Shown: piece by piece, positions 45,252-55,494 of the stretch | How positions within the stretch are numbered: the stretch's first letter is position 1 | Layout: the number at the start of each line of letters is the position of its first letter | Origin: Erysipelothrix amsterdamensis | GTDB taxonomy: Bacteria > Bacillota_I > Bacilli_A > Erysipelotrichales > Erysipelotrichaceae | Direction: 5' to 3' | DNA: 64,000 nt | Assembly: GCF_940143175.1 (NCBI RefSeq) | Contig: NZ_OW659496.1 | Span: 1,612,001 to 1,676,000 of the forward strand | Position numbers and translations under genes: made by a program | The notes under the pieces: generated by a model | The model's input: the letters and a program-made list of their open reading frames with translations, nothing else | The model's database searches: none | What the model was told of the DNA's origin: nothing

Positions 45252-45931
45252 AGAGTTCCTTTCTTACTTGAAATACGTTTGAGGTTCCCATCAATCATCT
45301 CGTAGGTCTCATCACAATCTTTAATCATACGATGATCATGGGTCACCATAATTACCGAAGTATTATATTCTTTAGTGATGTGCTTCAAAAGCTTAATGAC
45401 ATCAAAAGCACGTTCGGTGTCTAAACTTGCGGTTGGTTCATCAGCGAGAATAATGCTTGGCTTTAAGACCAAAGCTAGACCAATTGCGACCCGTTGGCGC
45501 TCACCACCCGAGAGACTTTCTGGGTATTGATCCCGTAGCTTATCAATATCAAGTGATTCTAGAAGAGCTTGAATTTCACTCGCAGAAATAGCTTGATCTG
45601 ATTGTTTAACTTTAAACTCAAAATGTTCATATACAGTGAAAAACGGTATTAAATTGGATGTCTGTAGAATAAATCCAAGTGTATTAAACCGCAGGGCTGA
45701 TCGTTCGTTTTCTGTTAATTGCGCGAGTTGGTGCTCGTCAATCGTCACAGTTCCTTGTGACGGTTTTTGGAGTGCACCCATAATCGTTAAGAGGGTCGAT
45801 TTACCGGAACCACTGGGTCCGACAAGGGCAATAAACGCCCCTCGAGGAACATGTAAAGTTACTGGATGAAGGACCTCAACTTGATTTTTTCCATCGGTAA
45901 ATGTCTTTGTAATAGATTGTAAATAGATCAT
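45248..45931 (-). CDS. ABC transporter ATPase, HrtA/MacB/LolD-like
   Basis: A 227-residue ATPase of the LolD/MacB/HrtA group that powers FtsX-type permeases. Walker A is GPSGSGKST (about 38-46), the signature is LSGGERQRV, Walker B is IILADEPTASLD, and the switch His is in VTHDHR. Start ATG follows GGAGGTG. It lies ten bp downstream of its permease and overlaps the DUF1361 gene. Together with a TetR-family regulator divergent to the operon, the layout is that of the heme-efflux hrtRBA loci known from lactic acid bacteria; the actual substrate is not proven. Confidence 0.9.
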   Translation of the reverse strand: MIYLQSITKTFTDGKNQVEVLHPVTLHVPRGAFIALVGPSGSGKSTLLTIMGALQKPSQGTVTIDEHQLAQLTENERSALRFNTLGFILQTSNLIPFFTVYEHFEFKVKQSDQAISASEIQALLESLDIDKLRDQYPESLSGGERQRVAIGLALVLKPSIILADEPTASLDTERAFDVIKLLKHITKEYNTSVIMVTHDHRMIKDCDETYEMIDGNLKRISSKKGTL

Positions 45932-45941
45932 AAAACACCTC

Positions 45942-46961
45942 CTATAATGACTTCAGTGGATCAATCTTAAGAATAATCCGTGTCGAAAATAAAGATCCTA
46001 ACATCGAAAAACCAAGCATCGCAATCGTTACACCGAGTGAAAGCGGTACATACGTAGCAACTGGAACCATATTTTTTAAAACCATGCAAGTCAGTTCGGA
46101 TGCAATCAAACCAAGACCAAGTCCAAGAGACATTAAGATCAATGTTTGAATTATAATGGAACCCATTATTGTTTTGTTTTTAAATCCTTGGACTTTTAAG
46201 ATACCAAAAATAGGTTTTTTTTGCATCGTCAAAATATACATAAACACTCCAATTATTAGTGCTGAAATTATAGATAACGCCCCTATCATCAAACCAAATG
46301 TTAGAATTTGTGCTTTATACCCTGGTAAATTATCGATAAGTTCGGGTTTAGTCACCACTTCATGTTCATCATCTGGTCTTGTACTTATTATCATATTATA
46401 TGGATCTCCTGATTCCAACTGAGAACCGTCTAAAGTTGTATAAAGAACGGGTCGTGTATTATAATTTGAAGACGGTGTAATCCCACTGATTTGGTAATCG
46501 CCATACTTAGGAATCGATAACCTGTCGCCCACATTCAATTGGTTTGCAACACCAATGTCCTCAGTTATTAAAATCTCTTTACCGCTTTGTGGATAATGAC
46601 CTTCTTTCAAGGTTACAATTTTAGAATAACGGGATGGAGCCGCACCTAATAATATTACATCACTTTGTTCATCACTAAGATCCAGGGTAATACCACGAAT
46701 TCTCAATGCATCTTCAACATCACTATCCATCTTCTCAATTTGCTGATTTGAAATAGAGGAAGCTAGCGCATTTTTATTTGCTTCTTTATTTAATATTACT
46801 GTATCAAATTGCCAATGATCAATTGCAGTTCGATTGATTGACGCCAAACCATATGCAAGGCTCGACAAGAAGAATACAAGATAAGCAATGAATGTCATGA
46901 CAAGAACAATCATTGCGAAACGTCCTTTTTCTTTTTTTATTTCTTTAATCGCTAAATACAT
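45942..46961 (-). CDS. FtsX-type ABC permease, HrtB-like
   Basis: A 339-residue permease with the FtsX/MacB layout: one N-terminal TM (about 17-38), an extracytoplasmic domain of about 190 residues, and three C-terminal TM segments (about 230-330) ending near RIILKIDPLKSL. Length and the N-terminal pattern (LAIKEIKKEKGRFAMIVLVMTFIAYLVFFLSSLAYGLA) resemble HrtB heme exporters. Such pumps take toxic lipophilic compounds from the membrane without full transport through a channel. The ATG follows GGAGG, which overlaps operator 1 at 46970-46985. First gene of the exporter operon. Confidence 0.83.
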   Translation of the reverse strand: MYLAIKEIKKEKGRFAMIVLVMTFIAYLVFFLSSLAYGLASINRTAIDHWQFDTVILNKEANKNALASSISNQQIEKMDSDVEDALRIRGITLDLSDEQSDVILLGAAPSRYSKIVTLKEGHYPQSGKEILITEDIGVANQLNVGDRLSIPKYGDYQISGITPSSNYNTRPVLYTTLDGSQLESGDPYNMIISTRPDDEHEVVTKPELIDNLPGYKAQILTFGLMIGALSIISALIIGVFMYILTMQKKPIFGILKVQGFKNKTIMGSIIIQTLILMSLGLGLGLIASELTCMVLKNMVPVATYVPLSLGVTIAMLGFSMLGSLFSTRIILKIDPLKSL

Positions 46962-46969
46962 GGTGCCTC

Positions 46970-46985
46970 CTTATCAGGTGATAAG
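46970..46985. promoter_or_regulatory. TetR-type operator 1
   Basis: Palindrome CTTATCA-GG-TGATAAG, nine bp before the permease start codon. It overlaps the permease ribosome site and the likely transcription start. Matching site at 47003-47018. Confidence 0.8.
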
Positions 46986-46988
46986 TTA

Positions 46989-47017
46989 ATTCTAACAAAT
47001 CTCTTATCACTTGATAA
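46989..47017 (-). promoter_or_regulatory. Probable exporter promoter between the operators
   Basis: On the minus strand TTATCA (47012-47017, inside operator 2) and TAGAAT (46989-46994) are separated by 17 bp. One operator covers the -35 and the other the start site, a repressor layout. Confidence 0.55.
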
Positions 47018-47018
47018 G
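47003..47018. promoter_or_regulatory. TetR-type operator 2
   Basis: Palindrome CTTATCA-CT-TGATAAG with the same seven-base arms as operator 1 and a centre-to-centre distance of 33 bp, about three helical turns. Confidence 0.8.
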
Positions 47019-47079
47019 GAATTTGCTTAAAGATTGTAATTAAGACTAATTTTTGTTTTAATTATGTAAAGGTGATTAT

Positions 47080-47637
47080 ATGAAATCAATAAGAACACGT
47101 ATCCTTGAAACTGCACATTGGCACTTCATGAAATACGGCTATGATAAGACCTCTACACGTGATATTGCTCGCGAACTTGGAATTACTCAGCCCGCACTCT
47201 ACCACTATTTTAAAAACAAAGAAGCCCTCTATTTTGATGTTTTGCAAGCATTCGCAACAGAAATTGGTAACGATTTAAAAAACATTGTAATCTCGGATTC
47301 GCTTGATTTAAGTGCTCATTTACAAACCATGAGTTTGTTTATTCAGGAAAAGCACCCAATGAATTTTAATATGTTAATTCACGATATGAATGTTCTAATA
47401 TCAAAACCACTACAAACAACATTATATGTTGTATGGCAAGAAAACTACTTTCAACCGTTTTTTAACTTATTCCAATCTTATGCCGATACGCTTCGTGATG
47501 ATCTCAATATAAACCAAATTGTGTTTCAATTTCTAAGAGTTTTATCCATCTATATCATCCCTACGCCTACGAAAAAAGATCAAGAAAACCTTCGAAATAT
47601 GATAGATATTTTTGTTAGGGGTATTTCTTTGAAATAG
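47080..47637 (+). CDS. TetR/AcrR-family regulator
   Basis: A 185-residue TetR-family repressor. The N-terminal helix-turn-helix (residues about 6-55) reads ILETAHWHFMKYGYDKTSTRDIARELGITQPALYHYFKNKEALYFDVL, with the family's typical T-x-x-x-I-A-x-x-x-G core; the rest is an all-helical ligand/dimer domain. It is divergent from the HrtAB-like exporter, and the shared 118-bp gap holds two matching palindromes, so it most likely represses the exporter until an inducer (heme in the related HrtR systems) binds. ATG follows AAAGGTGA. It ends at a bidirectional terminator. Confidence 0.9.
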   Translation: MKSIRTRILETAHWHFMKYGYDKTSTRDIARELGITQPALYHYFKNKEALYFDVLQAFATEIGNDLKNIVISDSLDLSAHLQTMSLFIQEKHPMNFNMLIHDMNVLISKPLQTTLYVVWQENYFQPFFNLFQSYADTLRDDLNINQIVFQFLRVLSIYIIPTPTKKDQENLRNMIDIFVRGISLK

Positions 47638-47654
47638 ATTTTATCATTTGAGAT

Positions 47655-47697
47655 TATAGAAAACCGCCATCCAAATACGTGATGGCGGTTTTCTATA
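47655..47697. terminator. Bidirectional terminator between tetR and the giant adhesin
   Basis: A 17-base perfect stem with arms TATAGAAAACCGCCATC / GATGGCGGTTTTCTATA and a nine-base loop, T-rich on both sides. Confidence 0.92.
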
Positions 47698-47706
47698 TAT
47701 AAATAA

Positions 47707-50700
47707 CTATTTTTTATTTGATTTCTTTCGACGTTTAAAGCTGTAAATTGATAACAGTGATCCAACTGTGATTACGACTGCAGCGTTCATTAGATTTGTA
47801 GACGAAATTCCAGTTGTAGGAAGCACTTCAATACGCTTATTGACGACGCTAAACTCATAATCATCCGGTTTTCCAGCAAAACTACTTGCAACCTCGAAGT
47901 TATATGAATCATCTGCTCCTTCATAACCCCTTGGTGTCGCAGTTTCAGTTAATGAATACCATCCTGGACCAACATTTTCAAAGTTTGCAATTCCCTCTGC
48001 ATTCGTTAGAGCAGAAGTAAGTTCGTTGTTTTGAGTTAAATCAAATTTAACACCTTCTAGAGGCACATTATGATCATCGGTTTTATGGATTATCACTCGA
48101 GTTTGATAGTTATAATGGATTAGCGGCGATAATTCCACAAAAGGAAAATCTCCACTAGAATTGATTTTAGCATCTTTTAATTCACTTATTCTATTAGGTA
48201 ATGTGAAAAAATTCTTATTCTCTAAATTCAGAATATAATTATCTGCCGCTTCGGTTTGAACGATTTTATGTTCACCAGGACCGATACGACCGATTGTCAC
48301 TGAACCCTCCGATGATACTTCATGTGTCATATCATCAACACGATATTGTCCTGAATCTAAAGGTTGTAATGAGCTACCGTCAACAAGGTAAACTTCGATG
48401 TGCCCATAGATTACACGTACCGTTGCGCTGTGATTTATTCCTATGTCATTATGAGCCTCTACTGGGATTAACGCTTCAACATTCTCATCATACACCACAG
48501 CATTAGCTGTCTCTGTAAATGTTAGAGCATGTTTACCTGGTTTTAGATTATTTAAGATTAAGGTTCCATCTTTAGCTATTACAGGCGTGTTTCCTCCGTA
48601 CGTTCCTTCCACTTCATGACGATAAGGACCAGTTTCATCGACAAATGCTATGGAAAAACTACCTTGGTAGTTTACGAAATCATCCAGCGCAATCACGACA
48701 CGATCGTCTGATTTTGATGATTTAAAGGTTGGAACTTCAAACTCATATTCATATGTATTACGTATAGTTTGTCCCGGTGCCTGTGTCTGAACAAGTTTAT
48801 ACTCGTTTGGCTTAATGCCTTTTATTTCAAATCTTTCCTTACCTGTTTCCACAGTGAAATCAGAATATCCAGGAACAGCCTTCCATCCAGAATCTGTCTT
48901 TTCAAAGAGATTGAAATGTCCGGTTGTATAGTTTTCAAGATGGCTAGGATCTGTGTTCTTAAAGATTACATTCGCATAATAATTTTTAACTCCCACATCT
49001 TTTGTTGCATAAGGACCACCGTTTTCAGATGCAATTTCAAATGCGTAATGTTGGGATGATATGGTATGTTGTCCATCCCCTGAAGTTTCCACGAAGTAAT
49101 AGTTCCCAGGAGCCAATGAATCGACATCAATCACACCTTGATCATTAGTTTTTAAACCTTCAATCAATAATTTATCTTCTTTATAGAGATCAAAAACAAC
49201 ACCTTCTAGTACGGAACCATCCTCACCAGACGTTTTCAACAGTGAAACTCTTCCACGATAATTTTCAAATGTATTTAGATTTTTAATCCAATAGCTTACT
49301 GTTTGGTCTTGTTGGTTTATTACAACTTCACTGGATTTAATACTTTTAGGTACCGTTACGGTTTGTTCAATATCAGTATTCAATCCATACCCTGTTGGTG
49401 CTTTGGTTTGATTCACAACATACGTACCCGGTTCAACCTGTTTAAATCTTTGATCAGTATTGGTCGTAACACTTTGACCCGTGGTATTTGTTAGTGTGAA
49501 ATGTCCATCGATTAGTGGTTCTACAGTCGAATCATCCCCGTCTAGGTTTGTATATATCAGTTCTGCTTGAGTACCGTAAATTTCAACTGATTTATGAAGC
49601 TCCTTAGGATCTTCATAGGATGTTGGAATTTCAAACACGGGTTCGGTATCAACATAAATCCATTTTGAACTGAGTTCAACACCATCAATGGTATAAGTTC
49701 CATGACCAAAATCAGAGCGTTGACCATCAGGAACTCGTCCATTAGGACCTTTAATATTTAAATTTTCAATATCTATCTGTGTATTTATTGGTCCATAAGA
49801 TTCTATATCAACCGATCCTAAGTGATTCATGAACACAAACTCGAATGTTGACTCATCGCCTTGCTCTTCTGCAATCTCAAATACTTCGCTCTTTTTATTT
49901 AACGGACGATTTGAAGTGGTCTTTGTCTGTGTTAGTGTGTATTTACCCGGTCCAAGTTGGAGTTTGTGGCCCAACGTTTCATCAGAAATTGTAAACATTT
50001 CTACATTGCTTCCGTCTTTTTCAAGAATAAATTCCGAACCCTCAATTAACTGATTACCAAGTTTATTTAAAATGGTTACTTCCATAGAAATATTATCAAA
50101 TTGAAGCTTCATCGGTGTTGGCTTACCCTCGTAACTTGTAATTAAATCATCCAGTCCATATGCAAAGAACGTCAATGGCTCAGTATTGAGTAAATACTTC
50201 CCGTCAACTGATACTTGTTTCAACTGATACAAGCCAGTCTCTAAATTATAGAATATCGCCTTACCGTTAGAGACTTCATAAACATCATCCGTCTTGTTTC
50301 CAGAATAAATCGTATCATACGGAACCCATGCTTTGTTTTCATCTTGTTTAAATAACTTAAATGCACTGTTTTCTATTGTCTCTGTAGTATTACGTTTTAC
50401 AACGTTTAATTCTGCAGTCGTTAAATAGTTTTGATAAGTTGCATTCTTTGTCGTTGCATCGACGGTTCCATTAGGATTTGACTTGATAGTATGAGAAACG
50501 GACTCCGAATTATGTAAAAATCCGTTCAAGTTTTGTTTTGGTTGTGTAATTTGGTATGCCCCAAAGTCAATCCCTTGATCTCCAACATTGACAGTTCCAA
50601 CTTTAAAAATCCCATCATCATTAGATGTGAACTGCTGTTCTATGTTTGAATCATTGGTCACCTTCATATCAATATTTTTAAAAGGCACTTCCGTATTTAT

Positions 50701-53700
50701 AAGGTTTTCATCTGTCCTGATTGCATTGTTTTTCACCTCAAAAACGGGTGTCGTATTATAAATTGCGAAATTTCGCTTATCAACTTCCGTATCACCTCGT
50801 AAACGATCCAATAATCCCGTTTTTTTCTCAAGATTTATCGTTACCAATTTTTTCGACTGAATTTGACTGCTACCAATAACTTCAGATAGATCCTTTGTTT
50901 TGTCGCGATTCTTACTTACAAACCCTAATGAATTTGGTACAGAGTATCCCTTCGCTGCCGTATACTGTTTGACGACATAGTCACCTTCCTCTAGGTCTTT
51001 AAACTCGATATATCCATTTTTATTGGGACGCCCCATACGATAAATATGGTTGTTTTCAGGAAGTCCCGCCTGGTAGCGATACAATAAAATAATTACTTCT
51101 TGTACATTTTCTCCGGTAATGGGAATTCCTGCTTCCAACTCTTCTACCGAAGTCAATTGATTGTCATTGTAGCGTAAAGATAAACCTAAGTCCATTCGAT
51201 CCTCATCATAGGACTCACTTTGATTGTTAATATTAAAATTAACTTCAGCTTGTACTTTATGATTAATCGTTTCTCCACTATTAGATCGATATGATACATC
51301 TGCATAATTTATAAGTGGAAGTTCTGTGTCTGAAACTACCTGTCCGTAAGTTGCATAAGTAATACGAATTGGATCAGTGATTGTCTTTGAGAATGACATA
51401 ATGAAGCCACTTTCACCCGTAATCCAATCATCCAAGAGATCTTCTTCTCCTTGTAAATTGGTTAACGTATATCCGTATTCATCTTTATTAATGCTACGCC
51501 AAGATCCCGATTGGAAAATTTCCATTTTAAGTCCGCTGAGTTCTGCTTTACCATGACTTAAATTTTCTAATTCACCATCATTATCAACAAAGGCAAACGT
51601 ATGCATTTTTTCTAGTGTGTCTTTAATTGTGATTTCAGACATCTCTTCATAGGTTTCGTTTAACGTTAAAATCCATTTAATCTGTTGACGATAACCTGAT
51701 TGTGGATCATGAATACCTTGTTTCTTAATTCGTGCTACACGATCAAATTTTGCGTTAGCTTCCGCTTCTCCGACATCTCCTTGTAATGGTCCATCGGGAA
51801 TTAAAGCACGATCATAGGCAACCTTATTTGTGAAATTTCCATCCATTCCTACTTCTGATTTATTTTCAGTTATCGTTTGCGCAGGCGCATCATCAGTATC
51901 GATGAATGTAATTAGTTTAAACTGATAAACATACTTAGGGTTCATTTCTTTTGCGATATGGTATGATATCGTATTCGCATCTTCTGTTATTTTCAATTCT
52001 TCACTTCCCACAATTGCCTCTTTTACGATGGGTTTTCCCTCCACATCTTTGGCTTCTGTGATGTGACCTTCTTTATCCACTTCAAAAGCTTTAAATTCGA
52101 GCTTTTCTATTTCTTCTAATTTCAGTTGAGCATTTTGAAGGTTTTCTTGCGTCGATGATACGAAAGATTTATCAATCGTGTCTTGAACATCCATCTTCAC
52201 CCGATCAATTCGTCGGAAGTCGATATCATAGTTGAAATTTATAGTCCACTCAACCCCTAAACGATTGCGACCTGTATTAGCATCTTTAACTACTTTAACA
52301 ACACCTTCCTTTTTAGGAATAGTATTATACTTCGCGACTTCTCCTAAATCTTGTTTAGCAACATGGCCTCCACCTTTCCAAGTAATTTTATTACCTTCAC
52401 CAGGAACCCAAGAAGCGAAAATTAGTTGACCAAGATTGGATACTTTATCTAACGGTTTATCACTATGTAGTTTAGTTTTATACATTATAAAATAAGTGTT
52501 TGCATCGCCTTCACCATTCCCAATTGCTTTATCCGAAACCACAAAGTCTACACGTAAATCTGCGTCTTTCGTTAAGTCATTCTTGGTAATATCCGATTGA
52601 TGTGCTTCATCGCTATCACCATTAATAACAATCCCTTTTAGTTTTTCAACATAGCTAGGATTTGCCTTTGGACGTGACACAATATAATCTTTATCTCTCA
52701 GTGTTTCTTTATCTTGAGAGGCATAACCCATATCATCTACAGCAATCAGTTCAGCAACTTCTCCATAGGTTTTCTGTGAATTTTCGTCATCACCCATCGG
52801 TTCCCCCAATAGTTTTATTACAGCATCATAAATATGAATTGATTCAAGTTCTGAATCATCCATCAGTTTTTGAACTTCATTACGGAATTGATCATACTCA
52901 CGATACGAATTTTTCTCCGGATCTACTTTAAATAGAAGAATTTTGTGACCGTCATCCATGGGTTCAAACTCTAATCCGTCCCCAAATTTATCCATGTAAG
53001 ATAATCCAGGAAGTCCTACACGGTGAGCTGTAGTTGTGTTTATAGATGCACCCCAAATTACTTCTTTCGTACGGTAATCAATCATAATTGGTTTTTTATC
53101 GAGTAAGATTAAGTAGTTCGATGCTTCTCGTGTTTTCAATTCTTCTTCCGTAGGTTTTGGTGCAGGAATTAGCCCTCCATTGGTGAACGAATCAACTTCA
53201 GCATCACCCTTAAACATTAAACTTGGCGAGGTCATAAGTTCGTCACGAATGCTTTTTCCGGATTGATACTCATGTTTAATATCATTTTCAAAAATGATAC
53301 TAAATACGACTGGCTCAGTTACTTTTTTATCTTTTTTTATTCGTATTTGTGCTTCAGTACCTTCCGCATTCCAAGCAAGATCAAAACGACCATCCTTATC
53401 AATTGCTTTATTGTTAACCAAAACGGTGCGCTTAAATTTCATATTTTCATAAGTCGCTGGAATTTCAACATACTCGTCAGCACTATCTGCACTATAAGCT
53501 TTAATTGTCTTGGCATTGATCCTAAAGTCAAAACCATCGTTTTCAATACGTACCAATTCGTTGTTGTTGTATTTTATGTTCCAAATCAAACTAGTTGGCA
53601 TCGCCTCTTCCCGTTTTTCACCAGTAATGAGAATGGATCTTGGATACATTTTTTCATTATCTGCAGTCCGTATGAGTTGATTTTTTTCAAGGGCGGAAGT

Positions 53701-55494
53701 CATTCTACCAAGTTGACGCCCCTCTATTTCAAGTTGAAGATCCACATTTTCGTACGTTTGTTTCACCGTATACTTGACCACAAGATTTTTTTCAACTAAT
53801 GGAATTTTTATATCATCAATCTTAGTCGTTGATGTATTTTCAAAATGAAGTGATTCAGAAGGATGTTCGACGTACGGTTCCAAAGTACCATCATTTTTAA
53901 CAATAAAATAACTTACTTCAACATCGGTTTGTATTGACCAATTTTTAAAACCTGAATCCTTTACAATCTTTGGACTTACAAATGATAAATTCAGAGGATT
54001 CATCGTATGATTTCGACTTGTGTTTAATATTCCATCCCAAGCCAGTTCGAAGCCACTACTAATTTCATTAAACCCTTTATGTTCAAGTTTGTGATCCACA
54101 CCACCTAAAGGTTGAACAGGAAATATCTCTTCGATATGATTATTGGGTGCAATAAAATCTTCAATAACAAGTGGATAATCTTCAAGTTTTTCTAATTCTT
54201 CTTTTTTCATTTGTTTATACGAATAACCTGTGAATTGATACTCATCGGTTGCGAATTCAAAACCTTCTTTAAGTGTTTCTTTAATGGTTTCTAAGCTCGT
54301 CCCTTTTTTGATTTCCGTTGTAATATAATCATTAAGCTTGTACGCAATCAAATCTTGAAAGCGATATTGATCTTCAATTCCAGCTTCTTCATTCGAAATA
54401 AAAAGTTCGTCTACAACGAGTTTAAAAGTACCATCATTTGATAATGGATCAACACGAACAATTTTTGAAGAACTGTAATCTTTCAATTTATCGCTAATAA
54501 CAAATTGCTCTTGTGTTGCTGTGAAAAGCGTCATTTCTTTAGGGAAGTCATATTCATATTGATAAACAGATCGTTTTCCATCTTTCATATAATAGAAATC
54601 ATAGATTGGATTACCTTCGGTAATTTTATTGAGTGATTCCTCGTCTAATATAAGTTTGTAGCTTATTTCTACAAACTCGTTATCATCTGTGAACACGTCA
54701 ACACTAAATTGAGTCGAGTCATCTGAATATTGATCCATTTTAACAGGATTGCTAGCATCAATTAATTTATTTTGATATCTTAGTTTTGCATGAGGTTTTC
54801 CTTTAAGATTCAATTCTATTGATCCTGTTAGGTGTTTGTTTGTTGTCTCAGGTAAACCTGAGTTTTCCCCATTTTCAATTTCTTCAGGAATATTTTCATC
54901 CTGTTCCACATCTACTTTAGGTACAACTTCGGTTTCTGATTGAGATTCAAGTTCTTTGATATTATCGAGGAGATTAGGTAATACAATTCCAATAGCTGGG
55001 AATTCCCTAACATCAACTTCCTGCAATTCCCCAACGATATCTACTTCATAGATTAGTTTAAATGATACCGGGTTCTCTACGACATTTTTAAAATCCAAAC
55101 TAAACCCATCATTGTCAGTTTTTGTTTTAATTTGAGTTAAATCTTGAATTGCTTTAGACTCTAAACTTTTTTCGGTATGAGTCGGGGAATCGAGTTTTGT
55201 CAACGAAACTTGCTTTGGTAATTTAAACAAAAGTGGATTAAAATCCTGTTTGATTTGATACCACATATCGTCACTTATATTAAACGATAACTCTACCCGA
55301 GATTTATATGGTTTAACCAACGATTCTACTGTAACTTTTGACTGTTTGGAGTCAATAACAAGTGGCAAAACTTCGTCATTTGATAACTCTTTTTCAGACA
55401 AATTTGCAGAAATAGATAATTGTGAAACGATTAATACGAGTACTAACGCGACAATGCTTAGGGGTCGCATTTTATGGCTTCTTGAAAATAACAT
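47707..55494 (-). CDS. Giant LPTTG surface protein with Cna-B-type repeats
   Basis: A 2,595-residue wall-anchored protein, the largest gene here. It has a signal peptide (MRPLSIVALVLVLIVSQLSISA), a long N-terminal adhesin part to about residue 1450 with isopeptide-type domains (DTLEKMHTFAF; DVQDTIDKSFVSS), then about ten Cna-B/SpaA-like modules. The better ones have Y-x-x-x-V-x-x-x-K-T and T-P-x-G-Y ends (VIIHKTDDHNVPLEGVKFDL; ETATPRGYEG). The C-terminus is LPTTGISSTN, a hydrophobic span and KRRKKSNKK. ATG follows GAGGAG. It is monocistronic. The repeats are diverged from each other, unlike the near-identical ones in some adhesins. Ligand unknown. Confidence 0.9.
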   Translation of the reverse strand: MLFSRSHKMRPLSIVALVLVLIVSQLSISANLSEKELSNDEVLPLVIDSKQSKVTVESLVKPYKSRVELSFNISDDMWYQIKQDFNPLLFKLPKQVSLTKLDSPTHTEKSLESKAIQDLTQIKTKTDNDGFSLDFKNVVENPVSFKLIYEVDIVGELQEVDVREFPAIGIVLPNLLDNIKELESQSETEVVPKVDVEQDENIPEEIENGENSGLPETTNKHLTGSIELNLKGKPHAKLRYQNKLIDASNPVKMDQYSDDSTQFSVDVFTDDNEFVEISYKLILDEESLNKITEGNPIYDFYYMKDGKRSVYQYEYDFPKEMTLFTATQEQFVISDKLKDYSSSKIVRVDPLSNDGTFKLVVDELFISNEEAGIEDQYRFQDLIAYKLNDYITTEIKKGTSLETIKETLKEGFEFATDEYQFTGYSYKQMKKEELEKLEDYPLVIEDFIAPNNHIEEIFPVQPLGGVDHKLEHKGFNEISSGFELAWDGILNTSRNHTMNPLNLSFVSPKIVKDSGFKNWSIQTDVEVSYFIVKNDGTLEPYVEHPSESLHFENTSTTKIDDIKIPLVEKNLVVKYTVKQTYENVDLQLEIEGRQLGRMTSALEKNQLIRTADNEKMYPRSILITGEKREEAMPTSLIWNIKYNNNELVRIENDGFDFRINAKTIKAYSADSADEYVEIPATYENMKFKRTVLVNNKAIDKDGRFDLAWNAEGTEAQIRIKKDKKVTEPVVFSIIFENDIKHEYQSGKSIRDELMTSPSLMFKGDAEVDSFTNGGLIPAPKPTEEELKTREASNYLILLDKKPIMIDYRTKEVIWGASINTTTAHRVGLPGLSYMDKFGDGLEFEPMDDGHKILLFKVDPEKNSYREYDQFRNEVQKLMDDSELESIHIYDAVIKLLGEPMGDDENSQKTYGEVAELIAVDDMGYASQDKETLRDKDYIVSRPKANPSYVEKLKGIVINGDSDEAHQSDITKNDLTKDADLRVDFVVSDKAIGNGEGDANTYFIMYKTKLHSDKPLDKVSNLGQLIFASWVPGEGNKITWKGGGHVAKQDLGEVAKYNTIPKKEGVVKVVKDANTGRNRLGVEWTINFNYDIDFRRIDRVKMDVQDTIDKSFVSSTQENLQNAQLKLEEIEKLEFKAFEVDKEGHITEAKDVEGKPIVKEAIVGSEELKITEDANTISYHIAKEMNPKYVYQFKLITFIDTDDAPAQTITENKSEVGMDGNFTNKVAYDRALIPDGPLQGDVGEAEANAKFDRVARIKKQGIHDPQSGYRQQIKWILTLNETYEEMSEITIKDTLEKMHTFAFVDNDGELENLSHGKAELSGLKMEIFQSGSWRSINKDEYGYTLTNLQGEEDLLDDWITGESGFIMSFSKTITDPIRITYATYGQVVSDTELPLINYADVSYRSNSGETINHKVQAEVNFNINNQSESYDEDRMDLGLSLRYNDNQLTSVEELEAGIPITGENVQEVIILLYRYQAGLPENNHIYRMGRPNKNGYIEFKDLEEGDYVVKQYTAAKGYSVPNSLGFVSKNRDKTKDLSEVIGSSQIQSKKLVTINLEKKTGLLDRLRGDTEVDKRNFAIYNTTPVFEVKNNAIRTDENLINTEVPFKNIDMKVTNDSNIEQQFTSNDDGIFKVGTVNVGDQGIDFGAYQITQPKQNLNGFLHNSESVSHTIKSNPNGTVDATTKNATYQNYLTTAELNVVKRNTTETIENSAFKLFKQDENKAWVPYDTIYSGNKTDDVYEVSNGKAIFYNLETGLYQLKQVSVDGKYLLNTEPLTFFAYGLDDLITSYEGKPTPMKLQFDNISMEVTILNKLGNQLIEGSEFILEKDGSNVEMFTISDETLGHKLQLGPGKYTLTQTKTTSNRPLNKKSEVFEIAEEQGDESTFEFVFMNHLGSVDIESYGPINTQIDIENLNIKGPNGRVPDGQRSDFGHGTYTIDGVELSSKWIYVDTEPVFEIPTSYEDPKELHKSVEIYGTQAELIYTNLDGDDSTVEPLIDGHFTLTNTTGQSVTTNTDQRFKQVEPGTYVVNQTKAPTGYGLNTDIEQTVTVPKSIKSSEVVINQQDQTVSYWIKNLNTFENYRGRVSLLKTSGEDGSVLEGVVFDLYKEDKLLIEGLKTNDQGVIDVDSLAPGNYYFVETSGDGQHTISSQHYAFEIASENGGPYATKDVGVKNYYANVIFKNTDPSHLENYTTGHFNLFEKTDSGWKAVPGYSDFTVETGKERFEIKGIKPNEYKLVQTQAPGQTIRNTYEYEFEVPTFKSSKSDDRVVIALDDFVNYQGSFSIAFVDETGPYRHEVEGTYGGNTPVIAKDGTLILNNLKPGKHALTFTETANAVVYDENVEALIPVEAHNDIGINHSATVRVIYGHIEVYLVDGSSLQPLDSGQYRVDDMTHEVSSEGSVTIGRIGPGEHKIVQTEAADNYILNLENKNFFTLPNRISELKDAKINSSGDFPFVELSPLIHYNYQTRVIIHKTDDHNVPLEGVKFDLTQNNELTSALTNAEGIANFENVGPGWYSLTETATPRGYEGADDSYNFEVASSFAGKPDDYEFSVVNKRIEVLPTTGISSTNLMNAAVVITVGSLLSIYSFKRRKKSNKK

